64,000 nucleotides of DNA from Cruorifilaria tuberocauda (Eukaryota > Nematoda > Chromadorea > Rhabditida > Onchocercidae). The DNA lies in contig JABVXU010000008.1 in the NCBI GenBank assembly GCA_013365365.1, positions 310,001 through 374,000 of the forward strand, written 5' to 3'. Positions 15,001 through 27,955 of the stretch are shown here, piece after piece. Position 1 is the stretch's first letter; every line of letters begins with the position of its first letter. A model generated the notes under the pieces. The model was not told the origin of the DNA and did not search any database. It was given only the letters and a program-made list of their open reading frames with translations. Made by a program: the position numbers and the translations under genes.

Positions 15001-18000
15001 ATGTGTGATAATTGGCAATCCACAACCAGAATGTCGTTGGTACAAAGGTCTACGAGAGCTTACTGATACTTCCAAATATAGCATCTACTCTAAAGATGAT
15101 ACACAGGTATGATGTGATTAAAAACCGAATTTATGAGAAATAATAAAATATTAAATATGATTAGCTGTAATTTGGAATACTAATTTTCTTCGAATTATTG
15201 AATTAAAAGCTTCTATGATATTCATATTTTTGATCTTTCCCTTTCTCCAGACATTGGTTATAAATAATTTGAATGCGGATGATGCCGACGAGTACTCTTG
15301 TCGCGCAACAAACTCAAATGGTACTAAATCAACACAAGCACAACTAACTATTTGTTCTAAGCCTCGCGTATTCCTTCCACCGCAATACCATGGAGGTTAT
15401 GAAGCAAAGAAGAATGAAAATATTTTGTTGAAAGTGCCATTCAAGGCATTTCCACAACCTAAAGCAAAATGGTTCAAAAATACTGAATCGATCAATGATT
15501 CTGATAAATATAAGATTACTACCGATAACAAGTAATTTTTCAACCCTTTAGTAATTGCTTTAAATTTTTAAAAAATTAAGCGTAATTAAGATTAAGATCT
15601 AAAGTTTACACTATTTGAAACTTTAAGCAATAATTTTTTTAGGTTCACAGCTTTGGCAATCTCGAACAGTGCGCGAGAAGATTTTGGGCAGTATCGAGTT
15701 GTAGTAGAAAACAATATTGGTTCGGATTCTGCTACTATATGCTTAACTGTTGCTGATGGACCCGATCCGCCACGATTTCCTATTGTTGAAAATGTTCTGG
15801 ATGAAGCTGTTATTTTGTCATGGAAGACTCCAGAAGTGGATGGAGGTGCTATGATTACGAAGTATGTTTTTAGAATCCTTAAATCCAAGAGAATGAACTA
15901 TAATATTGGATCAGTAACGAAATATGTCAAGAACATTTCAAGAAAATTTGGTTTAAATCTCTTCAGCTATATTGTTGAGCGACGAGAAGTAACTGGGGGA
16001 CAATGGGAACAATGTGCAAAATCACGTTACACTTATCTGACAGTAGAAGGTCTAAAACCTAAGCATACCTACGAATTCCGTATCATCGCAGAAAATAAAT
16101 ACGGGCAATCAAAACCGTGTGAGCCTACCGCCCCTATTGCTATTCCTGAGCAACGTATTCGGAAGAAAGGTTACGATAGTAGGTTTTTTGTATTAATTTA
16201 AATGTGCTGGCTGTAAATTTTCGTTGAAATTTGACTTATTTTGAAATGTCAAGTGATAATCGAAGTTTATTTGAAATTTTTACAGTTGATGATTTGGGCA
16301 AGATTGTCTATGGAAAGGGAGCAACATCTAATAATTATGATGCTTATGTAATCGATGTTTGGAAACAATACTATCCACAATTCGTAGAACCAAAACGAGA
16401 ATCGGTGTACGATTACTATGAAATTCTCGAAGAAATTGGGTCGTAAGTTTCCTTTCTGTGTTATTCAATCAATTCTATTGACTAAATTCTGGAAGAATTC
16501 TTTCCAAATGAAATGCATGGTTTTGAGAAGCAAAAGTTTTTCGAGATATATTTTCGGAGCTTATTTTCACGGAAATTTAAATATTTTCCAGAGGTGCATT
16601 CGGCTCTGTGCATCGTTGTGTCGAAAGGGCCACTGGTAATACGTTTGCTGCAAAATTTGTGAATACACCTCACGATGCGGATAAGGATACAGTGCGCAAA
16701 GAAATTAATACAATGTCTGTCCTTAGACATCCAAAATTGATAAATTTGCATGACGCTTTCGAAGACGATAAAGAAATGATCATGATTTATGAGTTGTAAG
16801 TTTTTTTAATTTTAATTAATTTTAAAAATTCAGATATTTATTTCCCTTCATCAGTCTTTCATTTCATAAATTTTCAAAAGATTTTTGGACAAGATTCGCA
16901 GTTTGTCAAGAGAATTTTTTTGCAGTATGTCAGGTGGTGAATTGTTTGAGAAAGTTTCCGATGAAAAGAATCAGATGTCGGAAACGGATGCAATCGGTTA
17001 CATTCGACAGATATGTGAAGCGTTATGTCATATGCATGAGATGAATTATGTGCATCTGGATCTAAAGCCTGAAAATATCATGTTCACGACAAAGAAAAGC
17101 GACCAGTTAAAGTTGATCGATTTCGGTCTAGCAGCAAAACTAGACCCTAAAGAAACTGTTAAAGTGACAACTGGTACAGCAGAATTTGCAGCACCGGAAG
17201 TAGTTGCTAATGAACCAGTGGGATTTTACACCGATATGTGGAGCGTTGGTGTACTTACTTATATTCTGCAAGTTTTTTTTCAACTTAATTTAATCGCATC
17301 TGGAACACTGGAACACTAAATCATCTTTGGTTACAAAACATGGTTGAAAATAGAATTAGATATTGGTTTAACTGTTTGAACATCATTAATCTTTCCTTAT
17401 AGTATAGTATCAATGCTTTAATCCAAATGTACGGCATAAAAATTTTGGAAATTTCAGCCTATCCGGTCTTTCACCATTCGGTGGAGAAACTGATGAAGAA
17501 ACTATTCGAAATGTAAAAAAATGTGACTGGAATATGGATGATCCCAATTTTGCAAACATTTCTCAAGATGGAAAAGATTTCATTAAGAAGCTTCTAATGC
17601 TTGATCCAAAGTAAGCTGTATACTCGGAATTGCGACAAGTAACTAACTGCTAAAAAAGTTCTTCATTTAATCAATCTATGAAGTAATTTGTAGAGGTCGG
17701 ATGACTGTACATGAAGCCTTAGAACATCCTTGGCTCAGTGCAACTACCAGCAAACAGTCGTCTCAACAAATACCCAGTGAACGCTATCACTCCGTTCGTG
17801 ACTCCATAAGGCAGAGATATGTAAGTATTTAGGAAAAATTTTCACATCTAATCCTACATTTTAATTCGCATTTATTGTGAGAAGGAATTCAAACATTTTG
17901 TTATGATGAATTAATATCAGGATTCTTGGCCAGAACCAAATCCACCTCTCGGACGCATTTCGAATTACAGCTCCCTTAAAAAGCATCGTCCAGCAGAATA

Positions 18001-21000
18001 TCATATTCATGATACATGGTTCAACAGAGAAGAAGGCCAGCCACGATTCATCGTTAAACCGTTTAATACGAGTTGTGATGAAGGTGCAAATGCTACATTC
18101 TCATGCAGGTATTATGATAGTTTAATACTGGAAGCGAAATAAATTTTAATTTTGAAGTAACCTCCATCTAAAATTTTTTTAAATCATTTGCAGGCAAAGA
18201 AGCTATTGCAGGGTTATTGCTTCATCACCACCGATAGTGACATGGCATAAGGATACAGATGAATTGAAGCAGAGTACCAAATATATGAAGAAATACCTTG
18301 ATAATAATTATATGATAACGATAAATAGGATTAAACCAGGAGATGCTGGTGAATATACTGTAAGGGCAAAGAATTCATATGGTTCCAAAGAAGAAGTTGC
18401 ATTTCTGAAAGTGATTGGTTAGTTTAAATCGAAAATTTTGAATTTGAACTCAAGGAGCAACTTTGAGGCTTTCTGTTTACTGATGTCTTATCAATTTCAA
18501 GCAGTAATGATATGCACATCTTGTTTTAAAACTTAAATATGTCGAATTTTAAAAGCAAAGATATAATTTTTTAGAATCGGTTAGGAAAGAAAGCACTTCA
18601 AAAGCCTCAGAATTTGAAAAACGAGCCTATATTACACTTGAACCTCAACCATTTAAAAAACATCAAAGTGCTCCGAAATTCACTTTCCATCTTCGATCAC
18701 GTCTTATTCAGAAAAATCATCCATGTAAACTGATTTGCAATGTACAAGGCGATCCAATCCCTAAGGTAATTTTGTATTTTAAATGTTTTGAAAATACTAA
18801 CATGCAACTGTTTTTAGAATAGTATTGGATGATAGTCATTGTAAATCAATTTTAAATCTTAAAATCCAATTCTCAGTTTAAAATGTAAGTATTTTTTTTG
18901 TATATAGGTCGAATGGTTCAAGGATGGTAAACCAATTAACACGGATAGAGCACATTTAACCTATCGAAGCGGTGTTTGTACAATGGAATTATTCAGTTCC
19001 CGTATGGATGATGCGGGTAATTATCGCTGTGAGGCAACTAATAGTTTGGGGGCAGATTATACTGAATGTGTTGTTCATGTACAAGGTGAGAGTACTTTTA
19101 ACTGATATTCGAATACAATTAACTCATTTAAGTTGAAGGGTAGCATTCAGTCGAACCATCAATAAACGTATTAATTAGTTCAACAGTTCTCTTTACAGTA
19201 TCTTTATTTTGAATTTTTGAGGAATCACTTCTATTCTGAATAATTAGTATTAAAATATTTGAGAATTTCAAAGAACTGAAATTTTTTTATTGTCCGAAAA
19301 TTTGTTTTTTCAAGGTAGGAGCGGTGAATCAATGCCAGTAAAACCACTTCGTACGAGTCGAATTTATGATACTCTCAGTATAGGAAATATCGAACGTTCA
19401 CAGTCTAGTGCAGATGTTTTACCAGGATCTGCACATAATATAAAACCACCAATTCTACAGTCTCGGGATGATTCAACAGCAAAACACGATGATAAATTAC
19501 CTATTTTCCAGTCGAAATTGTCGGGTGTTACTGTATACGAAGGTGAACAAGCTGAATTTTCTTGTGCGGTAAGTGCTGCTTTATTTAAATTTCAAAAACT
19601 GAGAAAAATTAATGTTTGGAATTAAGAGATTTTTGCAGATAACTGGATATCCGGAACCACTTATCGAATGGCTTCACAATGGTGAACGTATTAGTGGTAA
19701 TTCTCGTTTAAAAATTTCTTTTGTCACGGGTCGAGCTTCACTAATAATCAGAAACATTAACGAACAAGACGCAGGACAGTATTGCTGTAGGGCTAGTAAT
19801 TCAGCTGGCTCAGAAACAAGCAAAGCAGATCTTGTAGTTAAAAAGTAAGTTTTTTAGGTGATTTCAAGAACTCAGACGTAAATGGCAGAATATAGGCATA
19901 ACATTTATTTTTCACGATGGGTGCATAGAATATGTAGATACAAGTGGTAAATTATAGAAGGTATAAACTTGCATGAAAGGTCAGGCTAAATTTGACGCGG
20001 TATCACTCCAAATAGAAATCTGTTTTGTTTAGGAGCGATAAGGGGACAGATGACGCCGCTAATGAACCGCTGACAAATGGTGAATCAGCAGCTAAAAAAA
20101 GTGCAGAGCAGAATGAAATGGCCAACCAGTTAAACGGTGATGTGATATCCAATATGAGTGAAGATACCGCAGGAAGAGATGGTGAATTTCGCATAATTCA
20201 ACATCTTGTAGGCGTACAAGTTGCTCCTAATTCAACAACTACCCTCTCAGTATTATCTTCCGAAACTGCAGATAAGGTACTCTATTTGGAAATTTTTAAA
20301 TTAACTGGTATATATATTCTGGATTGATATTAACGAATAAGGTTTGACTGCTTCCAATTTTAGGTAATATGGCTCAAAAATGGCAAAGAAATTCAATTAA
20401 ATGAAAATGTAATAACGAGAGTGAACGACAATGAGTATCAACTTAAGTTTTCTAAAATATCGTCTGAAGATCATGGCATTTATCAAGTCAACTTTTTGCG
20501 TAATGGCAAAACATTTACGTCAGTTGCGTCACTTGTTGTACTTGGTAATTATTTTGTTACAAAATGGAAAGTTGCTTGAAAATTTCCTATTACATATTTG
20601 AAGTAATACTGATTTTCGCGAATCTAATGAAGCTGTAATTTCACTCCAGATAAACAAAACGAACTCTCGATTTGTAAACTTCCACAATCTGTAACAGCCA
20701 AATCTTTAACGCCCTTTAAATTCGTTCTTGAAATGAAGAACGCCGAAGGTTTGACGGTGCAGTGGTTCAAAGGATCCAGTAAAGTAGAGAAATCTGATCG
20801 TATCAAATCAGTGAAATCTGGAAATGCTTTCAAATTAGACTTCAAGGTTATTTAATGCGTGGCAACCGTCTTTCTTTATTCGGAAAACTCATAACGTTTC
20901 GCTGAAAAGAAACTCAGACAGAAAAGAAGTGAAAGTCTAATATTTTCCTTTGAAATTTCAGGGTGTCGAACCTGAAGATGAAGGCGTTTATGTAGTAAAG

Positions 21001-21060
21001 GTAATCAAGGATAAAAAAGCGATATCTAAATACGCAGCTGCTTTATTGGTCGAAAAATAG
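1..21060 (+). CDS. unc-22: Twitchin, giant sarcomeric Ig/FnIII protein kinase (C-terminal part; 5' end outside window)
   Basis: Multi-exon gene already open at base 1 and ending at the TAG at 21058-21060. It encodes alternating fibronectin-III domains (repeated 'DGG' and 'YEFR(V/I)xAxN' signatures) and I-set Ig domains (repeated 'GEPPPxxxW' and 'DSGxY' signatures), mostly in the Fn-Fn-Ig order typical of twitchin. A serine/threonine kinase (about 16.3-17.8 kb) and five more Ig domains follow. Twitchin is a thick-filament protein of invertebrate muscle that regulates contraction and relaxation; the kinase is thought to respond to stretch. The kinase followed by exactly five Ig domains, and the tail motif 'SNYSSLKKHRP', separate it from vertebrate titin. 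Introns are short GT-AG, with one exception in the kinase. Compared with the roughly 6,800-residue nematode protein, the N-terminal part is missing because the window cuts it. I saw no disabling mutation. Family assignment is very secure; individual exon ends in the first 5 kb are only approximate. Confidence 0.97.
5203..10376 (+). other. unc-22: Single giant exon of twitchin encoding about 17 Fn/Ig domains
   Basis: The acceptor TAG ends at 5202 and a donor follows GAA at 10376, giving about 5.17 kb of uninterrupted coding sequence. In order it reads Fn, Ig, Fn, Fn, Ig, Fn, Fn, Ig, Fn, Fn, Ig, Fn, Fn, Ig, Fn, Fn, Fn and then the first part of an Ig domain completed by the next exon (10545 onward). 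The regular Fn-Fn-Ig super-repeat changes to three consecutive Fn domains near 9.3-10.2 kb. Each Ig opens with a 'PKID/PEI' strand and carries 'GEPPP' or a variant. Exons on both sides are only 100-1000 bp long, so this block differs in structure from the rest of the gene. Confidence 0.9.
16286..17822 (+). other. unc-22: Twitchin kinase domain (titin/MLCK-like), five exons
   Basis: Exons are near 16286-16442, 16592-16795, 16926-17267, 17458-17610 and 17694-17820. The glycine loop 'GSGAFGSVH' is split by the first intron. The ATP lysine lies in 'FAAKFVN', the catalytic loop reads 'VHLDLKPEN', the metal site is 'DFGLA' and the P+1 end is 'FAAPEV'. HLD in place of HRD is normal for the MLCK/titin family, so the domain looks catalytically competent. 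The following exon (about 17920-18107) carries the autoinhibitory tail with 'GRISNYSSLKKHRP', which in the family packs into the active site, and then runs into the next Ig domain at 'PRFIVKP'. The third-to-fourth exon junction only keeps frame with a GC donor (see findings). Confidence 0.95.
18047..21057 (+). other. unc-22: Five C-terminal Ig domains of twitchin
   Basis: Five I-set Ig modules follow the kinase tail: about 18030-18420 ('VTWHKD', 'DAGEY'), 18640-19087 ('VEWFKDGK', 'DAGNY'), 19500-19845 ('IEWLHNGE', 'DAGQYCC'), 20180-20547 ('IWLKNGKE', 'DHGIY') and 20650-21057 ('VQWFKGS', 'DEGVY'). A low-complexity linker lies before the third (19317-19500) and another before the fourth (20033-20180). 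The chain ends '...ALLVEK' and stop. The number agrees with the known twitchin C-terminus, so the gene's 3' end is complete here. Confidence 0.9.
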
Positions 21061-23100
21061 TTATATTGTTAGCGACACTTTTTATAAATCGACATAATCA
21101 AGCAATATGTGCCCTCTCTTCTATCTTATTCATGCTAATTAAAATTTTGATTTATTTATGTCACTGTACATGAATGCCGCATAAAACTTTTCGCTTATTG
21201 CATTTCTTTGTGCTCAGCATTAACACACCTAGTTTCTTGACATGCTCTCAGTTTTTGCAATTTCTTGTTGATAGTTTTTTTTGTAGACACAAGAAACTTT
21301 TATTGCATTAAGATAAACATTGAAACATCTGAAATATGAAGTATGACTTGCAGTTTGAATTGCTAAATCGCTATATTTTTCATCATCGAATTACTTTATG
21401 TGATTTTTAAAATTAAAATATGCTGGGTTAGAGAGATGAGCGAAAACAGTTCTTCACAAATTTACCAACAGAGGACTTAAGAGCATACGGACTCCAACAT
21501 CTTTGCAAAACTCATGAATAAATCCAAAGTTCCCCATCCAGCTAAATCTGTTTAAGTCACCATATTTCTGTAGAAAAATTCCAACCGGATGTTTCATGCA
21601 ACCCAAATGAATGCCTGCAAAGCGATATCCAATTATTTACGGAATTCGAACTTTTACTTTAATTTTGGAAGGATATCTAATATTCTTGAAAAGCGTACAG
21701 GAAATGTCCTTCGGAAAGTGATGCATTCCATCGTGGAGAAATGACATCAATCATATAAAAGATCTACAATCGATCCACAGTTTTTATTGCCTTCTCGTCC
21801 TGATATTGTGTTTCATGTCTGAGAAAAAGTATCGCCCCAGATTCAGCTTGCTGCAGGACATAAAACCAATACAATTCCAAAATTAAGTGAATTAGAAGAG
21901 GATGAATTTGAATTACCGGTTATATTAGGATATCAGACAAAGCTAGATCATTTATCCATAAAGTCCATATTTATCGGATGACCAGCTATAATAAAAACAT
22001 AGCTATCGTTTAGGTAAAGATTCTCGGGTTCTTTTAAAATTCTATCAACCATTATCGTAAAACGAATTTAAGATCACAAAATGTCAGTGCGGACGTGGAA
22101 AACTTATTAAAAATATTTAATGAACCGTATTCTTTGTATCTGCATAAAACGTTAACGAATTCTTCCGCTTTTAATTAACAAAACCAAGGCTACGCATTAT
22201 AAGTTATATTACACACAGACAATGAAAATATGCTTGTACATGGTCCCACTGCACATAGAAGATAAAACAATAAAAATGTGAAAGCTTTCGAGTTCTGAAA
22301 ATAATAAATATTAAGAACTTGAACTACCACGGCTCTACATCAGAAACTTAATGAATGAAGAAGCAATTAATTTCTCTGATTTTCATTTACAGTATATTGC
22401 ATACCTTTATATATAATAATTTCATAAAAACCTCAGAATGAAGCATAAAACTAGTTCTCCATCAAAATCCTACAAGTTACCAAAAAAATTTTAATTTTAT
22501 CACAAGTGCGTTGCATATGAATTCGATTAAATTTCCACCCATCATTCAGTGAATGTACTATACGATGAACAATACTTGTGCCAAATAAAATTTGGACAAA
22601 AAATCAAAAATTCCTCCCCACAGATAATCGATTCTCGAGCTAGATTAGCAGGCGTTATAAAAAAAATGAAAAAATCGAAGTTGGAATAATATTGATATAA
22701 ATCTTATTTGAAGAAAATTAGAGATAAGTGATTTAAGCAAATGCTATTCCAGTAATACACCCTAAAGAATAGAACTAATTTGAATTTGAACTTATAGATG
22801 ACCCAAAAATAAATTACCTGGTGAGGAAAATTTCAGAAGGCAGGAATTTCAATAAGAACGATCACCAATATCGAATCACACCACTCACTTCGTTCACTTT
22901 GTTTAGTGGGTTCAAGTTCATAGGGTCGGCAAAAGAAGTTTTACATCATGTTTTAAAATCGTTTCTGGCGATGAATAAAGAAGCAAATGCGTGGTGCAGA
23001 GATTAAGTGAGAGCAGACGATAGTGTTTACAAATACAAATTAGCAAAATTCGCACAAAGGTTGATTAGTTTCACGACCGAAACAATACACAAATGAGCCA
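21061..23100. other. 3' intergenic space between unc-22 and arl-8
   Basis: AT-rich non-coding sequence between two convergent genes. It must contain both 3' UTRs and polyadenylation sites. Short open frames such as 22821-23006 have no recognisable domain and read as chance. I see no RNA gene or transposon. Confidence 0.6.
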
Positions 23101-24885
23101 TTATCTTTCACTTCTCGAGTGCTGAATTAACCATTGCAACGTTATATCTGAAAAGGCCAGTGGATACACCAATCGGAAATTAACACATAAAGCATTATGC
23201 AACCCTCTTTTTACTCATTTTTTACTGGAGAACAATTTTGCAATTCTATGACTGAAATCTCGTAAAATTTAGAGCAACCGAACAATTAAATAGTTCTTAT
23301 ACAAATGATTCTTGCTGGCACAGTAACAACATCCTAACTGCGTGCAAATTTAAATACAAAAGGAACCTATGTTGTCCTTTTCCTTGCAAGATATCGAATA
23401 ACAACAGATTTCTCTGTTTTGGATTGCTGACAAATTCCTGAAATTAACGCTTGAGTAATGAAATAACTTAAGCGGTTTTACGCAATCTCCTATTTACTGA
23501 ACCACGAAACTTTAACATGTTTAACAATCACGACTTACATTCTTTCAATTAGTTGCCGTTCATCAAGAGCACCAGGAAGGTCTTTTTTGTTTGCCAATAC
23601 AAGCACTGGAATGGAATCAAGTTGCGGTTTATCTAAAAGCTGGCTTAATTCATTCCTAGAAGCCTCCAGCTTATCTTCATCAGCAGCATCGACCATAAAA
23701 ATGATCGCATTAACACCTCGACAATACCTTTCCCACATAGAACGAAACCGAGGTTGTCCACCAATATCCCATAACTTAAATAATATTTATTGTATGCTGC
23801 AATAGTTTAAATAAATAATTTATAACAGTTGAACTGCAATAATGGAATTTAATCAATTACATCTCCTAATTACAACTAATATGACACATCTTATCATGCA
23901 TTTATCTGCATTTATCATGTATGGTGGATAAGCTGTTATTGGTATAACTTACGAATTATGTAAACGACACAAATAGAAAACCAAAATTATTTGAAAAAGA
24001 AGAAATAGATTCCGCAGAAATCTAAGTGAGGCTCAAAACTAGAAAAAATAAAATGAACATTAGAAGATTTAGGAAGCTCGTTGTCAAAGAGAACTGCTTC
24101 TAACCAAAATAATAACAAAAAGAAATGAGAAAATTTATTGAGAAATCGGCAAATAACGAAGATAGTGAAAGAGAACTTGCAAAAGTCACGCGAAGTATAA
24201 TAAACATCTCGGTTGGATGCATTCCTAAGTTTAATTTAACCCTTAACATACTAACAGCTGAATAAGGAGAAATACCAGTAAAATGGCACCACAAATTAAA
24301 AAGTTAATGTTGAATAATGAACTTCAACTCATCGTAATGTCAGTGGAGGTAGAATGAAGGCAACAATAATTTCATGAAGTAACAAATTTTTTTACACACC
24401 TTCATAAAATCACCTTTTATTATATCGAATCCAAGGCAAAACATTATGAGATCTAAAATGAAGTTTTAAATTATGACGTCTCTCACTAACTGATAACTGT
24501 CGTCGATATATCTGCCATTATACTGATTTCTAGGAAGCTATCAACCTTACCTTAATTGTGACATTTCCTTTCGTGATTTTACGCATATTGAATCCGACTG
24601 TTGGAATCATGTCTTCAGTGAACTGACCATTCTAAAACTCGGCTTTTTGTATGGAAAAATAAGTGAAACCTGACTAAAGTAAAGTTAATTCAAATCAGTA
24701 ATTTCCAAAGTTATCTTAACTTGAATCTGCTGAATTCTGAATACAATGAACATAACTAATACCGCAATAACATTAACAAATGTGGTTTTTCCAGAATTCT
24801 GCAGCCCAACAAGTGTTAATTCCATTTCTTCCTTCCAGAATAAACTCCGGATCCAATCCAAAACACGATTTATCATCGCCAACAT
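23101..24885 (-). CDS. arl-8: ARL-8, Arf-like lysosomal/axonal transport GTPase (complete, 5 exons)
   Basis: Exons on the minus strand are 24763-24885, 24551-24631, 23539-23774, 23367-23437 and 23101-23147. They splice in frame to 185 residues; the family is about 186. The amphipathic N-terminus starts '[11 protein letters not shown]', as in ARL8, which is N-acetylated rather than myristoylated. GTPase motifs are the P-loop 'GLQNSGKT', switch I 'IPTVGFNMR', '[19 protein letters not shown]', 'NKKD' and 'SISCKE'. The P-loop has N where most ARL8 proteins have Y. The end is '[14 protein letters not shown]'. ARL-8 with GTP sits on lysosomes and synaptic-vesicle precursors and recruits kinesin and HOPS effectors. 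Junction phases agree throughout, including split codons at 23539/23437 (ATG) and 23367/23147 (GAT). I see no defects. Confidence 0.97.
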
Positions 24886-27800
24886 TGCTGCAGATCTATT
24901 GCTTTTCTCTGATCCAAACCAGAACTAAAGTGCAGCATATTTTATGTCTCATGTCCTATGCGAATTTCTGGATCAATTTTACACATATCAGGTATAGCAG
25001 AACTAGTGTATGTACAAAAATCGATGACATTAATCAATTAAAAATGAATAGTAAGAACAGCCAATTCAATTGCAAAAAATTAACATCTTAAGAGATAACG
25101 CTACCTATATTGATTCCAACGAGAAATAGGCAGCATATTTGAAGAAGAATTCTTTAATTTATTCACTTTTTATCGAAATATATACCAGTCAGAAAAATCT
25201 ACAGCTACAAAGATGAGTGCAGCGATCAGTAGAAAAATTAACAACTGAATGAGTAAAAAACAACAGAATAGTTACAAAAAAGAATTGAAAATGGAGTGTT
25301 GAGGTAAGTCATTTATAAGACAATTCAGAATAAATCTTGAGGAAGTGGAAAACGATATCTACTGTGTAGTAAGGAAGTTTAGGCAACAACTTTTGAAGAG
25401 AAAAAAATTATTCAGATTCGCTAACTTTTGAAAGGCAAGCTATGAGTCATGTATAAACTTCTGAATAGGGTTATCAATCGTCTTTGTCTTAATTCTACTT
25501 AGAAAAAGGCACGGATTTGCAAAAGAAAAAAGTGAGAGCCGTTGTGGCACCGCAATCCTGCCAAGGTGTAATTCTTCCGCAGATTTCGAAGGTGATTCCC
25601 GACTCATGACCCAATACCCAACTAAGATATTTTCCCATATAGTTATTCGTTGAGAACTTCCCGAAAAAACATAACACACCTCAACACATATGGAGAACGG
25701 AAAAATCCACGAATATCTCAGAAAACGTCCAACCAACATCGGATACAAGTGAGAATTGTAGGACTTAGGATTCGTATTGCAGCTAAATGATTGACAACAC
25801 TGATGCTCCAAGTTCTTATGATAACATCGTATCAAATGAAAATTAATTTTAAAGTTCTCAAAATCTTCTGCGTTCAGGAAATTCGAAATAAGATCCAGTT
25901 CCTCTTTTTTGACATCAATTAAATAGCAGTTAGATGTCTGATTACGCAGCCAAAGAGAAACAAACGTTCATCTACTGATGATTGACTGCAGCTTTGCAGA
26001 TCTGAGGCACATATTACATCTAAATAATAATATAATTCAATTTTTCCAAGCAAAAACAACTTCTTTACAATTTCCTATACTTCATCACATCTACTACTAG
26101 TACTGGACAGCCAAATTCTTTCCCTCCCTTTTGTTTTACCGTGCTGACATCTTTTCCATCTGTAAACTGCCGCTTATATTTGTGCATGTATCATTTTAAG
26201 TAGCGTTCTTACGAATTATACTATAGGAACTATTATGTGCCGCGCAAACGATGAATTATCTATTACATATCTAAATATTTCGATACCCTACCTGTACTAT
26301 CTACTCGCTCCTAATCCATCCCTCCTTTTGAACTATTCTCAGCATCTCCGACTAAAAGAAAATTGGAAGAGATCACAGCTATAAACCTGGAGAATCGATA
26401 CTGCTGTTCCGAAACCTTTTTAATTCAAATATTTCTACCAATTATCCAAGCAGTGAAGGTTTCAAAGTTCACTGACTAAAATCTTGCAAAAGGTATTCTC
26501 AGCGGTGTAACGCATTCCTTCCTGTGTTAAATCCGAATTTCTATGTGCATATATCGTGATCCTGGACATCACTATTACTGATCCCAAAAGGTATTTTAGA
26601 ATTCGAACTAATCTTAAAATACGAATTTTCTCATTTTAAACTCCTGAACGAGTATGTTGTACGCTCTCCATGCGGTATCATTCATCAGAGAAAACAATTT
26701 ACCGCACAATATACAGAACGTTCCATTTCCAATCGGTAATATTTACCCTTAAATTTGCAACTTGTCTGTAGCGTTCTCCAAGATCCAACAGATCTCTGTA
26801 TCCAAATAATCGAACTGCAAGCATTTTAGAAGCTGTTCATCTTCAGAATTTTAAACTCTTTATTGTGCAAAGGATTGATAAGACATTAAAAGAAGTGAAT
26901 ATACCGATAATGTACGATTTCGATATATTAAAACAAACGAGAGATCGAAGATGAAACAGGTACTATATGAATTACATATAAGAAAGATTAGAAATCTATG
27001 AAAACACCGGAAACAGTCGAAAGTGAAATTGGCAAGAATACCATTATAATGGAAAAATGCAAGAACGACATATGCATTTTGAAAAAACAGGCAAGAATAT
27101 TTATTGGGAGAACTGTAGGATCGATTCCATATATAATACGGTAACACGGTAAATCTAGATGTTTCTGGGAAAATGAACGTTATAGATAGTGTGGTATTTA
27201 GTAAAGCTTGACGAGATTTCAATGAAAAAAAAAAGACCGCGCAATACAGCTACGAGTACAACTAAAGCCATGAATAGAGAAAATGCACCATCCGTCACGA
27301 TAAGTGTTATTTTATCTATTCGATTTGCTGAATATCTTCCCTGAAACTAATTAAAATGTAGCATATACTTTCTCAGTCGCTTCAATTCCAATTTCTAATT
27401 GAAGAAACTATCGAACGGATATGTCAAATATTTCGCCCAATATAATTTTCGTTTAAAAAAAAACGAAGCCATACTGGGAAAAATTAAATATGATTAAGTT
27501 ACAGAGTGAAAAAGAGTTAAGGGATTTAAAGTTTAAAATAACGCGACCGAAACTAAAAACAAAAACAGAATAATAGAAATATAAATTGTACAAAAGCAAG
27601 TTAAATCCATATTGCTATGAAACAAAACTTTCACTTTTACCTACTTTCAAACTACCTATCTGAGGTAAAAAAACAAAATCAGATTACATAAAACAACCTT
27701 TCCAATACTAAGAACACTCATTCGCATTACTGTAGAAAAGCTACGAAAATCCAAAATAATCCTGAGGATTAACAGAAAAATGTCAGAGATAAATCAAGAT

Positions 27801-27955
27801 TAAATTATGAAATCCCTCAAACTATTGGATGATTTCCACATAAATTTTTCCTTGACATCTTTTATAGATTAAACTGCAGCCACTAAATATTTAAAATTTT
27901 GCAAAGCTATCTCCTCAAAACATTTTGATGAACGGCTGCACACAAAATATTAAAG
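24886..27955. other. Intergenic region upstream of arl-8 and downstream of the BED gene
   Basis: About 3 kb of AT-rich DNA. It should hold the arl-8 promoter on its left side and the 3' end of the BED gene on its right. Open frames here (for example 25440-25835 and 26860-27222, both minus) are low in complexity, show no domain and lack splice-consistent neighbours. Nothing else is recognised. Confidence 0.55.

Noticed and set aside
16926..17110. HLD in place of HRD in the twitchin kinase, considered as loss of catalysis
   Set aside because: The HLDLKPEN form is normal for MLCK, titin and twitchin kinases, and Asp, Asn, DFG and Lys are all kept.
1..21060. Assignment to titin or projectin instead of twitchin
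   Set aside because: Kinase followed by five Ig domains, the Fn-Fn-Ig pattern and the tail motif fit nematode twitchin best.
25440..25835. 131-codon minus-strand open frame between arl-8 and the BED gene
   Set aside because: No recognisable motif and no consistent exon neighbours; two overlapping frames are open.
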